DNA of 14,206 nt from Pseudonocardiales bacterium. GTDB taxonomy: Bacteria; Actinomycetota; Actinomycetes; Mycobacteriales; Jatrophihabitantaceae. Below the pieces are notes generated by a model. It was not told where the DNA came from and did no database searches. It saw nothing but the letters and a program-made list of their open reading frames with translations. Every line of letters starts with the position of its first letter. Position 1 is the first letter of the stretch. The translations under genes were made by a program, and so were the position numbers. The stretch covers positions 1-14,206 of the forward strand of contig JAODNL010000079.1 in the NCBI GenBank assembly GCA_025465405.1, in the 5' to 3' direction. Positions 1-6,216 of the stretch are shown here, piece by piece.

Positions 1-1
1 A

Positions 2-1420
2 GCGACGGACTTCGACCTGATCGTGCTCGGCCTCGGCCCCGGCGGGGAGGAGGTGGCCGAACGCGTCGCCGAATCGGGACGGTCCGTGCTCGGCGTCGAC
101 CCCGGATTAGTCGGCGGCGAGTGCCCCTACTACGGCTGCATCCCGTCGAAGATGATCCTGCGCGGCGCCGAACTCGTGGCCGAGGCCCGGCGCGTCGACG
201 GCTTCGCCGGCACCGCCACCGTGCGGCCGGACTTCGCGCCGGTGGCCACCCGGATCCGCGACGAGGCCACCGACGACTGGAACGACCGGGTTGCCGTCGA
301 GCGCTTCGAGCGCCTTGGCGGCACGTTCGTCCGCGGTGCCGGACGGCTGGCCCGCCGCAGCTCCGACGGACGTCTGACCGTCACCGTCGGCGAGGATGCC
401 TACCGCGCGGCACGGGTCGTGATCTCGACGGGCACTGCGCCGGCCGTGCCGCCGATCGAGGGCCTCGCGCAGCTGCGTGCGAGCGGCGACGGGCCGGACG
501 GGCCGGTGTGGACCAACCGCGAGGCGGTCAAGGCCAAGGCCGCTCCCGGGTCACTCGTCGTGCTGGGCGGCGGAGCCGTGGGCTGCGAGCTCGGCCAGGG
601 ATTCGCCCGGTTCGGTTCGACGGTGACGATCGTCGAGGCGGCGCCGCGGATCCTGATGCCCGAGGAACCGGAGGCGTCCGAGGTGGTGGCCGATGTGTTC
701 CGGCGCGAGGGGATCGAGGTGCGGCAGGGCGTAGGTGCCGCGAAGGTCGCGCCGACCGATCATGACGGCGGCGTCCGGGTGACTCTGGCCGACGGCACGA
801 CGGTGAATGGCGAGAAGCTGCTCGTGGCGGCGGGACGCAAGCCGAACCTCGCCGATATCGGCCTGGAGTCCATCGGCCTGGATCCGGCGGCCCGAACCCT
901 GAGCATCGACGAGCACATGCGGGTGCTGCACGACGACGAGCCGGTCGGCGGCGTGTACGCGGTCGGCGATATCACCGGGCACGGAGCGTTCACGCATGTC
1001 TCGGTGTGGCAGGCCCGCGTGCTCATCGCGCACCTGCTCGGCGACGACGAGCCGTACGGCGGCTACCACGGGTTGGCGTGGGCGACGTTCACCGACCCGG
1101 AGGTCGGCCGGGTCGGCCTCTCCGAGCAGCAGGCCCGCGACAAGGGCCTCACCGTCCGCACCGGCGCCGAGCCGATCGCGTCCTCTACGCGCGGCTGGAT
1201 CCACGGCCCCGGCAACGACGGCCTCGTTAAACTGGTTGAAGACGCTGATCGCGGCGTGCTCGTCGGCGCCACCGTGGTCAGCCCCTACGGCGGTGAGCTG
1301 CTCGGCCTGCTCACGCTCGCCGTGCATGCGGAGGTACCGGTGAAGACGTTGGCCACGATGCACTACGCCTACCCGACGCTGCACCGCGCCGTCCTCGACG
1401 CCGTGCGGGCCCTCGGCTGA
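2..1420 (+). CDS. FAD/NAD-dependent pyridine nucleotide-disulfide oxidoreductase (class I, 5' end cut)
   Basis: Cytosolic flavoprotein of the lipoamide dehydrogenase/mercuric reductase/glutathione reductase superfamily. The reading frame is open to the left edge (reads ATDFDLIV before the GTG at 23), so the true start lies just outside; 472 residues are visible, close to full family length. Visible in order: FAD-binding GLGPGG (nt 29-46), redox disulfide CPYYGC followed by IPSK (Cys codons 122-124 and 137-139), NAD-binding GGGAVG followed by an acidic residue in VEAAP (favours NADH over NADPH), and the second FAD motif YAVGDITG near 957-980. In lipoamide dehydrogenase the C-terminal interface carries a His-Pro-Thr...Glu pair; here the equivalent stretch is AYPTLHR (1367-1387), with Tyr for His and Arg for Glu. 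It is therefore probably not a dihydrolipoamide dehydrogenase. Substrate unknown. It ends 7 nt before the convergent channel gene. Confidence 0.9.
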   Translation, partial: ATDFDLIVLGLGPGGEEVAERVAESGRSVLGVDPGLVGGECPYYGCIPSKMILRGAELVAEARRVDGFAGTATVRPDFAPVATRIRDEATDDWNDRVAVERFERLGGTFVRGAGRLARRSSDGRLTVTVGEDAYRAARVVISTGTAPAVPPIEGLAQLRASGDGPDGPVWTNREAVKAKAAPGSLVVLGGGAVGCELGQGFARFGSTVTIVEAAPRILMPEEPEASEVVADVFRREGIEVRQGVGAAKVAPTDHDGGVRVTLADGTTVNGEKLLVAAGRKPNLADIGLESIGLDPAARTLSIDEHMRVLHDDEPVGGVYAVGDITGHGAFTHVSVWQARVLIAHLLGDDEPYGGYHGLAWATFTDPEVGRVGLSEQQARDKGLTVRTGAEPIASSTRGWIHGPGNDGLVKLVEDADRGVLVGATVVSPYGGELLGLLTLAVHAEVPVKTLATMHYAYPTLHRAVLDAVRALG

Positions 1421-1427
1421 GCCGCGG

Positions 1428-2348
1428 TCAGGACGGCGGCGGAACGGCTCCGGGCTCGTCAGGCAGGTGCGCGTCGATGTCCACCCGGTCCAGGCGTTCC
1501 CGGATGCGGCGGCGCAACTCCCGCGCGACGCGCCACTGCTCCATCGGACGGACCCGCGCGACGAGCCGGATCACCGTCTCCTCGCGGGTCATCCGTTCGA
1601 CGCCCTGCATCTCCGGGTCACCGAGGAACACCGGCGCCCACTCCTCCTCGGCCCGCAGCTCGCGGGCGACCCGCGCCATCGCCTCCGACGCGCGGTCGAC
1701 GTCCGCCGCGGCGTCGATCGGCACGTCGAGAACGACCTGGGCGAAGCCCTGGCTCTGGTTGCCGACGCGGATAACCTCGCCGTTGCGCACGTACCAGACG
1801 GTCCCGTTCACGTCGCGCAGCCGGGTCGTGCGCAGGCCCACCGCCTCCACCGTGCCGGTGGCCTGCTCGAAGTCGATCACGTCGCCGACGCCGTACTGGT
1901 CCTCGAGCATCATGAACATCCCCGACAGGAAATCCTTCACGATGTTCTGCGCGCCGAACCCGAGGGCGACGCCGACGATCGACGTGCCCGCGATGAACGG
2001 GGCCAGGTTCACCCCCAGCTCGCTGAGGACCAGCAGGAAGGTGATCACCAGGATCGTGAACGACACGGCCGATTTCAGGACCGAGCCGATCGTGGCCGCT
2101 CGCTGCGCGCGCCGCTCCGACAGGAGGCCGGTCGACTCGAGAAGGCCGCTGTTCTCGGCCCGTTCTTTGAACGGGCGCAGCATCCGCGGCACCTCGCCGA
2201 CGTGCAGAGGGCGGACAAATCGGGCGATCATCCGGTGCAGCACGGCCCGCAGGATCAGTGCCACCAGGACGATGACGACGATCCGGATGGGGATCTCGAT
2301 GATCCACCTGCTGTGGTCTTGCACGTATTTCGGGAGGCTCGTGCTCAC
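1428..2348 (-). CDS. MscS-family small-conductance mechanosensitive ion channel
   Basis: Inner-membrane channel that opens under membrane tension and releases solutes on osmotic downshock. The 306-residue length is close to classical MscS (286). Hydrophobic segments lie at about residues 16-38 and 90-110, followed by the pore-lining helix at about 114-145. The pore helix carries the family signature GFGAQNIVKDFLSG (130-143), then the beta-domain entry YGVGDVID. A cytoplasmic alpha/beta domain (about 190-290) and a Pro-rich end (EPGAVPPPS) complete it. Residues 50-85 between the first two helices form a charged loop. The start is GTG at 2348 with only a weak AGGG upstream; no better in-frame start gives the N-terminal helix. 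It is divergent from the HNH gene (84-nt gap) and convergent with the flavoprotein. Gating properties cannot be read from sequence. Confidence 0.93.
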   Translation of the reverse strand: MSTSLPKYVQDHSRWIIEIPIRIVVIVLVALILRAVLHRMIARFVRPLHVGEVPRMLRPFKERAENSGLLESTGLLSERRAQRAATIGSVLKSAVSFTILVITFLLVLSELGVNLAPFIAGTSIVGVALGFGAQNIVKDFLSGMFMMLEDQYGVGDVIDFEQATGTVEAVGLRTTRLRDVNGTVWYVRNGEVIRVGNQSQGFAQVVLDVPIDAAADVDRASEAMARVARELRAEEEWAPVFLGDPEMQGVERMTREETVIRLVARVRPMEQWRVARELRRRIRERLDRVDIDAHLPDEPGAVPPPS

Positions 2349-2432
2349 GGGTGCTTACCCTGCCATGACCGAAAGAACGTGCGAACAGGCGCGTCGTCAG
2401 GTTCACTGGTACCGGTCGGAGGTGGCTGGGTG
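2349..2432. promoter_or_regulatory. Divergent intergenic region between the channel and HNH genes
   Basis: This 84-nt gap must hold the promoters of both divergent genes. It contains a short inverted repeat GGGT-GCTT-ACCC (2349-2360) next to the channel start, and a strong Shine-Dalgarno GGAGG at 2418-2422, 10 nt before the HNH ATG. I see no convincing -35/-10 pair for either gene. Confidence 0.4.
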
Positions 2433-2960
2433 ATGTCCGGGGCGCTGGTACTCAACGCGACGTACGAGCCGCTCTGCGTCGTGCCCTTGCGCCGTGCCGT
2501 CGTGCTGGTCCTGGCCGAGAAGGCGGTAATCGTCGAGGCCGGCGCCGAGGTCATGCATTCCGAGCGGACTTCCGTCCAGGTACCGACCGTGGTCCGGCTC
2601 TCGCACTACGTCCGCGTTCCGTACCGCCGGGAGGTGCCGCTGACGCGCCGCGCGGTGCTTGACCGGGACGCGCACGCCTGCGTCTACTGCGGCCACCGCG
2701 CCGACACGATCGACCATGTCCGCCCGCGCTCCCGGGGCGGCCAGCACGGCTGGACGAACGTTGTTGCGGCCTGCGCCCGCTGCAACCATCGCAAGGGTGA
2801 CCGGCTGCTCTCCGAGCTCGGCTGGCACCTCGCGGTCAACCCAGCACAGCCACCGGCGACGGTGGCTGTCGTCATGGGATGGGCGAAGCGCGATCCGGCC
2901 TGGCAGCGGTACCTGGCGTGGGACGGTTTCAGCCGCGACGCGATCGCCCCCGCGGTCTAG
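2433..2960 (+). CDS. HNH endonuclease-domain protein
   Basis: Small protein (175 residues) with a complete HNH/beta-beta-alpha-metal nuclease domain. The zinc-binding pairs are CVYC (Cys83, Cys86) and CARC (Cys114, Cys117). Between them are the catalytic-type Asp94-His95 (IDH), a basic Gly-rich turn RSRGG (99-103) and Asn109, closing with NHRKGDR. The N-terminal part (ALVLNATYEPLCVVPLRRA) is typical of a widespread actinobacterial family of unassigned function. Start chosen at ATG 2433 because of GGAGG 10 nt upstream and the fit to the family N-terminus; the frame is open further upstream only as a read-through antisense to the channel gene. There is no intein, methylase or phage context, so a housekeeping DNA repair or processing role is an inference. 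Its stop overlaps that of the next gene. Confidence 0.9.
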   Translation: MSGALVLNATYEPLCVVPLRRAVVLVLAEKAVIVEAGAEVMHSERTSVQVPTVVRLSHYVRVPYRREVPLTRRAVLDRDAHACVYCGHRADTIDHVRPRSRGGQHGWTNVVAACARCNHRKGDRLLSELGWHLAVNPAQPPATVAVVMGWAKRDPAWQRYLAWDGFSRDAIAPAV

Positions 2961-3730
2961 GTCAACTCGGCGGTGTGCGCCGCGAGCCAGCCGTCGGCGC
3001 GCACGTGCATCGCCATGTCGCGTTCCCACAACCGGCCGAAGGCCGGGTGGCCATGGTTGGCGGCCTCCTCGATGACGGCCGCGATCCAGCGGTTGGCATC
3101 CGGCGCCGCCCGCGCGACGTCGAGCCGCAGGGTGTCGTCGGCGCCGTAGGCGTCCAGCAACAGGCGGAAGCGCTGCACCACCCGGTGGCGACGGCGGTCG
3201 GCGATGTCCGCGCCGTCGCGAAGCGGCACCCACAAACAGGCGGCGACGGCCAGCTCCCACGCCGGAGTGCCCGGAGCGGCGAGGTCGAAGTCGATCAAGG
3301 CCACGGCCTGGCCGCCGCGGAAGATGACGTTCCCGGGGTTCGGGTCGTTGTGCGTGACGAGCCGACCGCGCCAGCGCTCGGGTACGGATCGTTGCCAGGA
3401 CAGACCTGACCCGTCGAAGCCGCTGACGTGCTCGTGATACCCCCGCAGCAGCGCGCCGACGCTGAGCAGCGCCGAGTCCGTCAAGGCCCAGTCCGGCACG
3501 GGCTCGATCGCGGCCCGCCCCTCGACGTAGCCAAGGGTCTCGGTGCGCGGTCCGAGGCGGAGCACGCGGGGGGCGCCGGTGAAGCCGGCCGCGGCGAGGT
3601 GGCGCAACAGCGCGTGGACGGCCGGCGTGTGCCCCCCGCGCGGGCGCTGGACGGTTGCGCCGACGCGGATCACGCGGCCACGGTTCGCGGTTCCGCCGGC
3701 CAGCGGGCCGTCTTCAGTCGGCGTGCGCAT
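2957..3730 (-). CDS. Aminoglycoside phosphotransferase-fold small-molecule kinase (APH family)
   Basis: Cytosolic ATP-dependent phosphotransferase-like protein of 257 residues. The APH/choline-kinase catalytic loop HNDPNPGN (His127, Asp129, Asn134) and the metal-binding IDFD (Asp147) are both intact, so it is predicted to be active. The N-terminal lobe (GGTANRGRVIRVGATVQRP) is short, with no clear ATP-clamping lysine. The APH fold covers antibiotic kinases but also kinases of choline, homoserine, methylthioribose and other metabolites, so resistance should not be assumed. The ATG at 3730 lies 17 nt inside the 3' end of the upstream regulator gene and has no strong Shine-Dalgarno, suggesting translational coupling. 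Because it shares the regulator's transcript, it may phosphorylate the polyol, its oxidation product or another compound made under the same control; that is inference. The stop shares CTAG with the convergent HNH gene. Confidence 0.85.
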   Translation of the reverse strand: MRTPTEDGPLAGGTANRGRVIRVGATVQRPRGGHTPAVHALLRHLAAAGFTGAPRVLRLGPRTETLGYVEGRAAIEPVPDWALTDSALLSVGALLRGYHEHVSGFDGSGLSWQRSVPERWRGRLVTHNDPNPGNVIFRGGQAVALIDFDLAAPGTPAWELAVAACLWVPLRDGADIADRRRHRVVQRFRLLLDAYGADDTLRLDVARAAPDANRWIAAVIEEAANHGHPAFGRLWERDMAMHVRADGWLAAHTAELT

Positions 3731-4688
3731 CCGCTGCCTGCACTCGGTCGCCGGCCTGGGCCAGCAGGGCTCGGGCCAGCCCGTCGTGGGTGACCAGCCC
3801 GGTGACGAGGCCGCCGCGCAGCGCCGCTCCTACCGCCGCCGCCTTCGCCTGGCCGTAGGCGACGGAGATCACCGTCCCGATGTCGTTCAGCTGCTCGCCG
3901 GTGACGCCGATGATCCGGCGGGCCAGGGGCGTCGACACCGGCACGCCGTCGGCGTCGATCAACGCCCCGGAGATCTCTCCCGCGGTGCCGAGCGACCGCG
4001 CCCGTTCTCGCGCATCGGGCTCCAGCATGTCGAAGATGGTGGACAGCCCTGGCTGCCAGGCGCCGATGCCGACCATGGCGACGGTGACCCGGCCGACGAG
4101 CTCGGCTGCGCGGGCCACGTCGGGCTGGCGGCGCAGCGCTCGGGCCGACGCGGCGTCGGGAGCGACGAGGGGTGCGTAGAAGACGTGCGGGGTGCCACCG
4201 CCGGCGTGCGCCACCCGCCGCACCAGGTCGAGGACGTCGCTGCCGTCCGGTCCGGACAGCGCACCGGTCAGCTGCACGACCGGGCACGGCGGCAGCCCCT
4301 TGATCGCGGCGCCGATACCGCGCAGCGAGCGCGCCCATGCCAGGCCGAGCACGTCATCCGGCGCGACGATCTCCTGCAGCACGTCGGCGGCCACCTCGCC
4401 CAGCCGCCGGCGCAGGTTTTCCGGATGCTCGTCGTCGGCGTCCACCACGACGGCGTGCGAGAGTCCGTACGCCCGCTGCAGATCCAATGACAGTTCGGTG
4501 TTGACGCCGGACGAGGACTCGATGCGGACGGTGACGACGCCGGCGCGCTTGGCCGACTCGAGCAGGCGAGCCACCCGGAACCGGCTGATCCCCAACTCGT
4601 CGGCGATGTCGGTCTTCGACCGGTCGTCGATGTAGTAGCGGCGGGCGATCCGAGCCATGAGGATCAGCTCGGTCGGCTTCGGAACCAC
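3714..4688 (-). CDS. SorC/DeoR-family sugar-responsive transcriptional regulator
   Basis: DNA-binding regulator controlled by a sugar or sugar phosphate. Counting from the alternative ATG at 4706 (330 residues), a winged HTH covers about 17-66 (IARRYYIDDRSKTDIADELG, then ISRFRVARLLESAKRAG). A SorC sugar-binding domain of ribose-5-phosphate isomerase-like fold covers about 75-320 (QLTGALSG, VGIGAW, GEISG, RIIGVT, AYGQAKAAAVGAAL). I prefer GTG 4688 (324 residues): AGGAGG lies 4 nt before it, exactly the arrangement of the divergent binding-protein gene, whereas ATG 4706 has no Shine-Dalgarno and sits inside an operator dyad. It is divergent from the transporter operon and is the obvious candidate to control it and itself through the dyads at 4701-4724 and 4786-4809. 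Whether it activates or represses is not visible. Its 3' end overlaps the kinase gene. Confidence 0.9.
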   Translation of the reverse strand: MVPKPTELILMARIARRYYIDDRSKTDIADELGISRFRVARLLESAKRAGVVTVRIESSSGVNTELSLDLQRAYGLSHAVVVDADDEHPENLRRRLGEVAADVLQEIVAPDDVLGLAWARSLRGIGAAIKGLPPCPVVQLTGALSGPDGSDVLDLVRRVAHAGGGTPHVFYAPLVAPDAASARALRRQPDVARAAELVGRVTVAMVGIGAWQPGLSTIFDMLEPDARERARSLGTAGEISGALIDADGVPVSTPLARRIIGVTGEQLNDIGTVISVAYGQAKAAAVGAALRGGLVTGLVTHDGLARALLAQAGDRVQAADAHAD

Positions 4689-4700
4689 AGGACCTCCTGC

Positions 4701-4724
4701 GCTCATTTGAGCGTATGCACGCTC
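4701..4724 (-). promoter_or_regulatory. Operator element A: dyad plus third half-site
   Basis: Perfect inverted repeat GCTCA-TT-TGAGC at 4701-4712, followed by a third half-site CGCTC at 4720-4724. The GCTC core recurs exactly 20 nt after the first, about two helical turns. The middle and last half-sites also form a 7-bp inverted repeat TGAGCGT-N4-ACGCTCA (4708-4725). The element matches element B in reverse complement at 19 of 24 positions. It overlaps a possible -10 box for the regulator gene. Binding by the SorC protein is inferred. Confidence 0.75.
4710..4715 (-). promoter_or_regulatory. Possible -10 box (TACGCT) of the regulator gene
   Basis: Read on the minus strand, TACGCT fits TANNNT. 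Transcription would begin near 4702, just past the ATG at 4706, leaving a short leader with AGGAGG before GTG 4688. No good -35 hexamer accompanies it. The box is embedded in operator A, which would suit autoregulation. Confidence 0.35.
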
Positions 4725-4726
4725 AT

Positions 4727-4748
4727 GTTGTCAGAACTTCTTGACAAC
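4727..4748. promoter_or_regulatory. Second type of inverted repeat, GTTGTCA-N8-TGACAAC
   Basis: A perfect 7-bp inverted repeat with an 8-nt spacer lies between the two operator elements. Its right arm overlaps the TTGACA hexamer at 4741-4746. Its sequence differs from the GCTCA dyads, so it could be the site of another regulator or simply paired -35 elements of the divergent promoters. Confidence 0.45.
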
Positions 4749-4769
4749 CGCCACGTCACGCCTGAACGT
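4741..4769 (+). promoter_or_regulatory. Candidate promoter of the polyol transporter operon
   Basis: A consensus -35 TTGACA at 4741-4746 is followed after 17 nt by GAACGT (4764-4769), a poor -10 matching mainly at the conserved A and final T. A weak -10 suits a regulated promoter. If used, the start would be near 4776 and operator B would lie just downstream of it. Confidence 0.35.
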
Positions 4770-4785
4770 GGACTCCTCACAGTTC

Positions 4786-4809
4786 GAGCGTCTTTGCGCT
4801 CATATGAGC
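4786..4809 (+). promoter_or_regulatory. Operator element B: mirror copy of element A
   Basis: Perfect 12-bp palindrome GCTCATATGAGC at 4798-4809, preceded by the half-site GAGCG at 4786-4790 with the same 6-nt spacing to CGCTC as in element A. The two palindromes differ at one base and share the flank TGC on their left. Element B ends 40 nt before the GTG of the binding-protein gene. Together A and B form a large mirrored array centred near 4755. Confidence 0.75.
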
Positions 4810-4849
4810 AAGGTGCTCGACATCGGCCGTCCGTCGGCGAGGAGGACCC

Positions 4850-6202
4850 GTGCTGGGCAGACCCTTTCGTTCGCTGGTGGCGGCGGTCTCGGTAGCCACG
4901 CTCGCGACGACTCTCACCGCGTGTGGCGCGCTGGGCTGGGCCGGCGGCGGTGGCAAGAACACCATCCGCGTGCTGATGGTCAACAACCCGCAGATGATCG
5001 ACCTGCAGAAGCTGGTCGGGAACTTCACCGCGCAGACCGGCATCAAGGTCGACTTCACCGTGCTTCCCGAGGACGACCTGCGCGACAAGGCCAGCCAGGA
5101 GTTCTCCAGTCAGGCGCACCAGTACGACGTCGCGACCCTGTCGAACTTCGAGATCCCGTTCTACTCGAAGAACGGATGGCTGACGCCGATGGACTCCTAC
5201 CTGGCGAAGGATGCGACGTTCGACCAGGCCGACATCCTCAAGCCGATCGCACAGAGCCTGACCGGGTCGAACGGCAAGGTCTACGGCGAGCCGTTCTACG
5301 GCGAGTCGTCGTTCCTCATGTACCGCAAGGACGTCTTCGCGGCGAAGGGGCTGACGATGCCGGCGCACCCGACCTGGCAACAGGTCGCCGACCTGGCCGC
5401 GAAGGCCGACGGAGCGCAGTCCGGCATGAAGGGCATCTGCTTGCGCGGCCAGCCCGGATGGGGTCAGGTTCTGGCGCCGCTCACGACGGTCGTCAACACC
5501 TTCGGTGGCACCTGGTTCGACCAGAACTGGCAGGCCCAGGTCAACGCCCCCGGCTTCACCGACGCGACCAACTTCTACGTCAACCTGGTGCGCTCGCATG
5601 GCGAGATCGGCGCGGCCCAGTCCGGCTTCACCGAGTGCCTGACCGACCTGGAACAGGGCAAGGTCGCGATGTGGTACGACGCCACCTCCGCGGCCGGCTC
5701 GCTGGAGGGCAAGGACTCGCCGGTCGCCGGCAAGATCGGCTATGTCCAGGCCCCGGTCGTGAAGACGCAGACCTCGGGCTGGCTGTACGCGTGGTCGTGG
5801 GCGATCGAGAAGGCCGGCAGTCACCACGACAACGCCTGGAAGTTCGTGTCCTGGGCGTCCAGCAAGGCGTATGAGCAGCTCGTCGGGCAGAAGATCGGCT
5901 GGTCGTCGGTGCCGGCCGGCAAGCGGGCCTCGACCTACGCCAATCCGAGCTATCTCTCGATCGCGAAAGCGTTCGCGCAACCGACGCTGACCGCCATCCA
6001 GAGCGCGAACCCGCGCTCGCCCGGTGTCCAGCCGCGGCCGACGATCGGAATCCAGTTCGTCGACATACCGGAATTCACCGACTTCGGGACGAAGGTGTCG
6101 CAGGACATCAGCTCGGTGATCGCCGGCAAGAAATCGGTGAGCAGCGCGCTGTCGGCGGGCCAGTCGCTCGCGGCAACGGTCGGCAAGACCTACCGAGGGT
6201 GA
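4850..6202 (+). CDS. Polyol/sugar ABC transporter substrate-binding lipoprotein
   Basis: Extracytoplasmic solute-binding lipoprotein (family 1) of 450 residues. The signal peptide has a basic start (GRPFR), a hydrophobic core (LVAAVSVATLATTL) and the lipobox LTAC with Cys25 as lipidation site, then a Gly-rich linker. The body resembles the SmoE/MtlE sorbitol-mannitol binding proteins: YGEPFYGESSFLMYRKDVF, GICLRGQPGWGQ, VNTFGGTWFD, KVAMWYDATSAAG and QFVDIPEF near the end. A sugar-alcohol ligand is therefore likely, but which one cannot be said. Start GTG 4850 is preceded by AGGAGG with a 4-nt gap. It is first gene of a tight operon with two permeases and a dehydrogenase; its TGA overlaps a GTG in the next frame. 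Expression is probably controlled by the divergent SorC regulator. Confidence 0.92.
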   Translation: MLGRPFRSLVAAVSVATLATTLTACGALGWAGGGGKNTIRVLMVNNPQMIDLQKLVGNFTAQTGIKVDFTVLPEDDLRDKASQEFSSQAHQYDVATLSNFEIPFYSKNGWLTPMDSYLAKDATFDQADILKPIAQSLTGSNGKVYGEPFYGESSFLMYRKDVFAAKGLTMPAHPTWQQVADLAAKADGAQSGMKGICLRGQPGWGQVLAPLTTVVNTFGGTWFDQNWQAQVNAPGFTDATNFYVNLVRSHGEIGAAQSGFTECLTDLEQGKVAMWYDATSAAGSLEGKDSPVAGKIGYVQAPVVKTQTSGWLYAWSWAIEKAGSHHDNAWKFVSWASSKAYEQLVGQKIGWSSVPAGKRASTYANPSYLSIAKAFAQPTLTAIQSANPRSPGVQPRPTIGIQFVDIPEFTDFGTKVSQDISSVIAGKKSVSSALSAGQSLAATVGKTYRG

Positions 6203-6216
6203 CGGGAGCGAGCGCG

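Noticed and set aside
2..1420. Lipoamide dehydrogenase (lpdA)
   Set aside because: The essential His-Glu pair is replaced by Tyr and Arg and no 2-oxoacid dehydrogenase genes lie nearby.
1412..1427. Short hairpin CGGC-TGA-GCCG between the flavoprotein and channel stops
   Set aside because: Only a 4-bp stem with a 3-nt loop and no U-run; too weak to call a terminator.
1467..2432. A long plus-strand extension of the HNH frame (497 residues in all)
   Set aside because: It is antisense to the clear MscS gene, has the Arg/His/Asp-rich composition of a shadow frame, and the HNH family begins at ATG 2433 with a good ribosome-binding site.
2957..3730. Antibiotic-resistance gene (aminoglycoside phosphotransferase)
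   Set aside because: The fold fits, but it is shared with many metabolic kinases and the context is a sugar regulator; nothing in the sequence points to an antibiotic substrate.
4703..5980. A 425-codon minus-strand open frame
   Set aside because: It is antisense to the binding-protein gene, which has a lipobox and family motifs; the composition is that of a GC-rich shadow.
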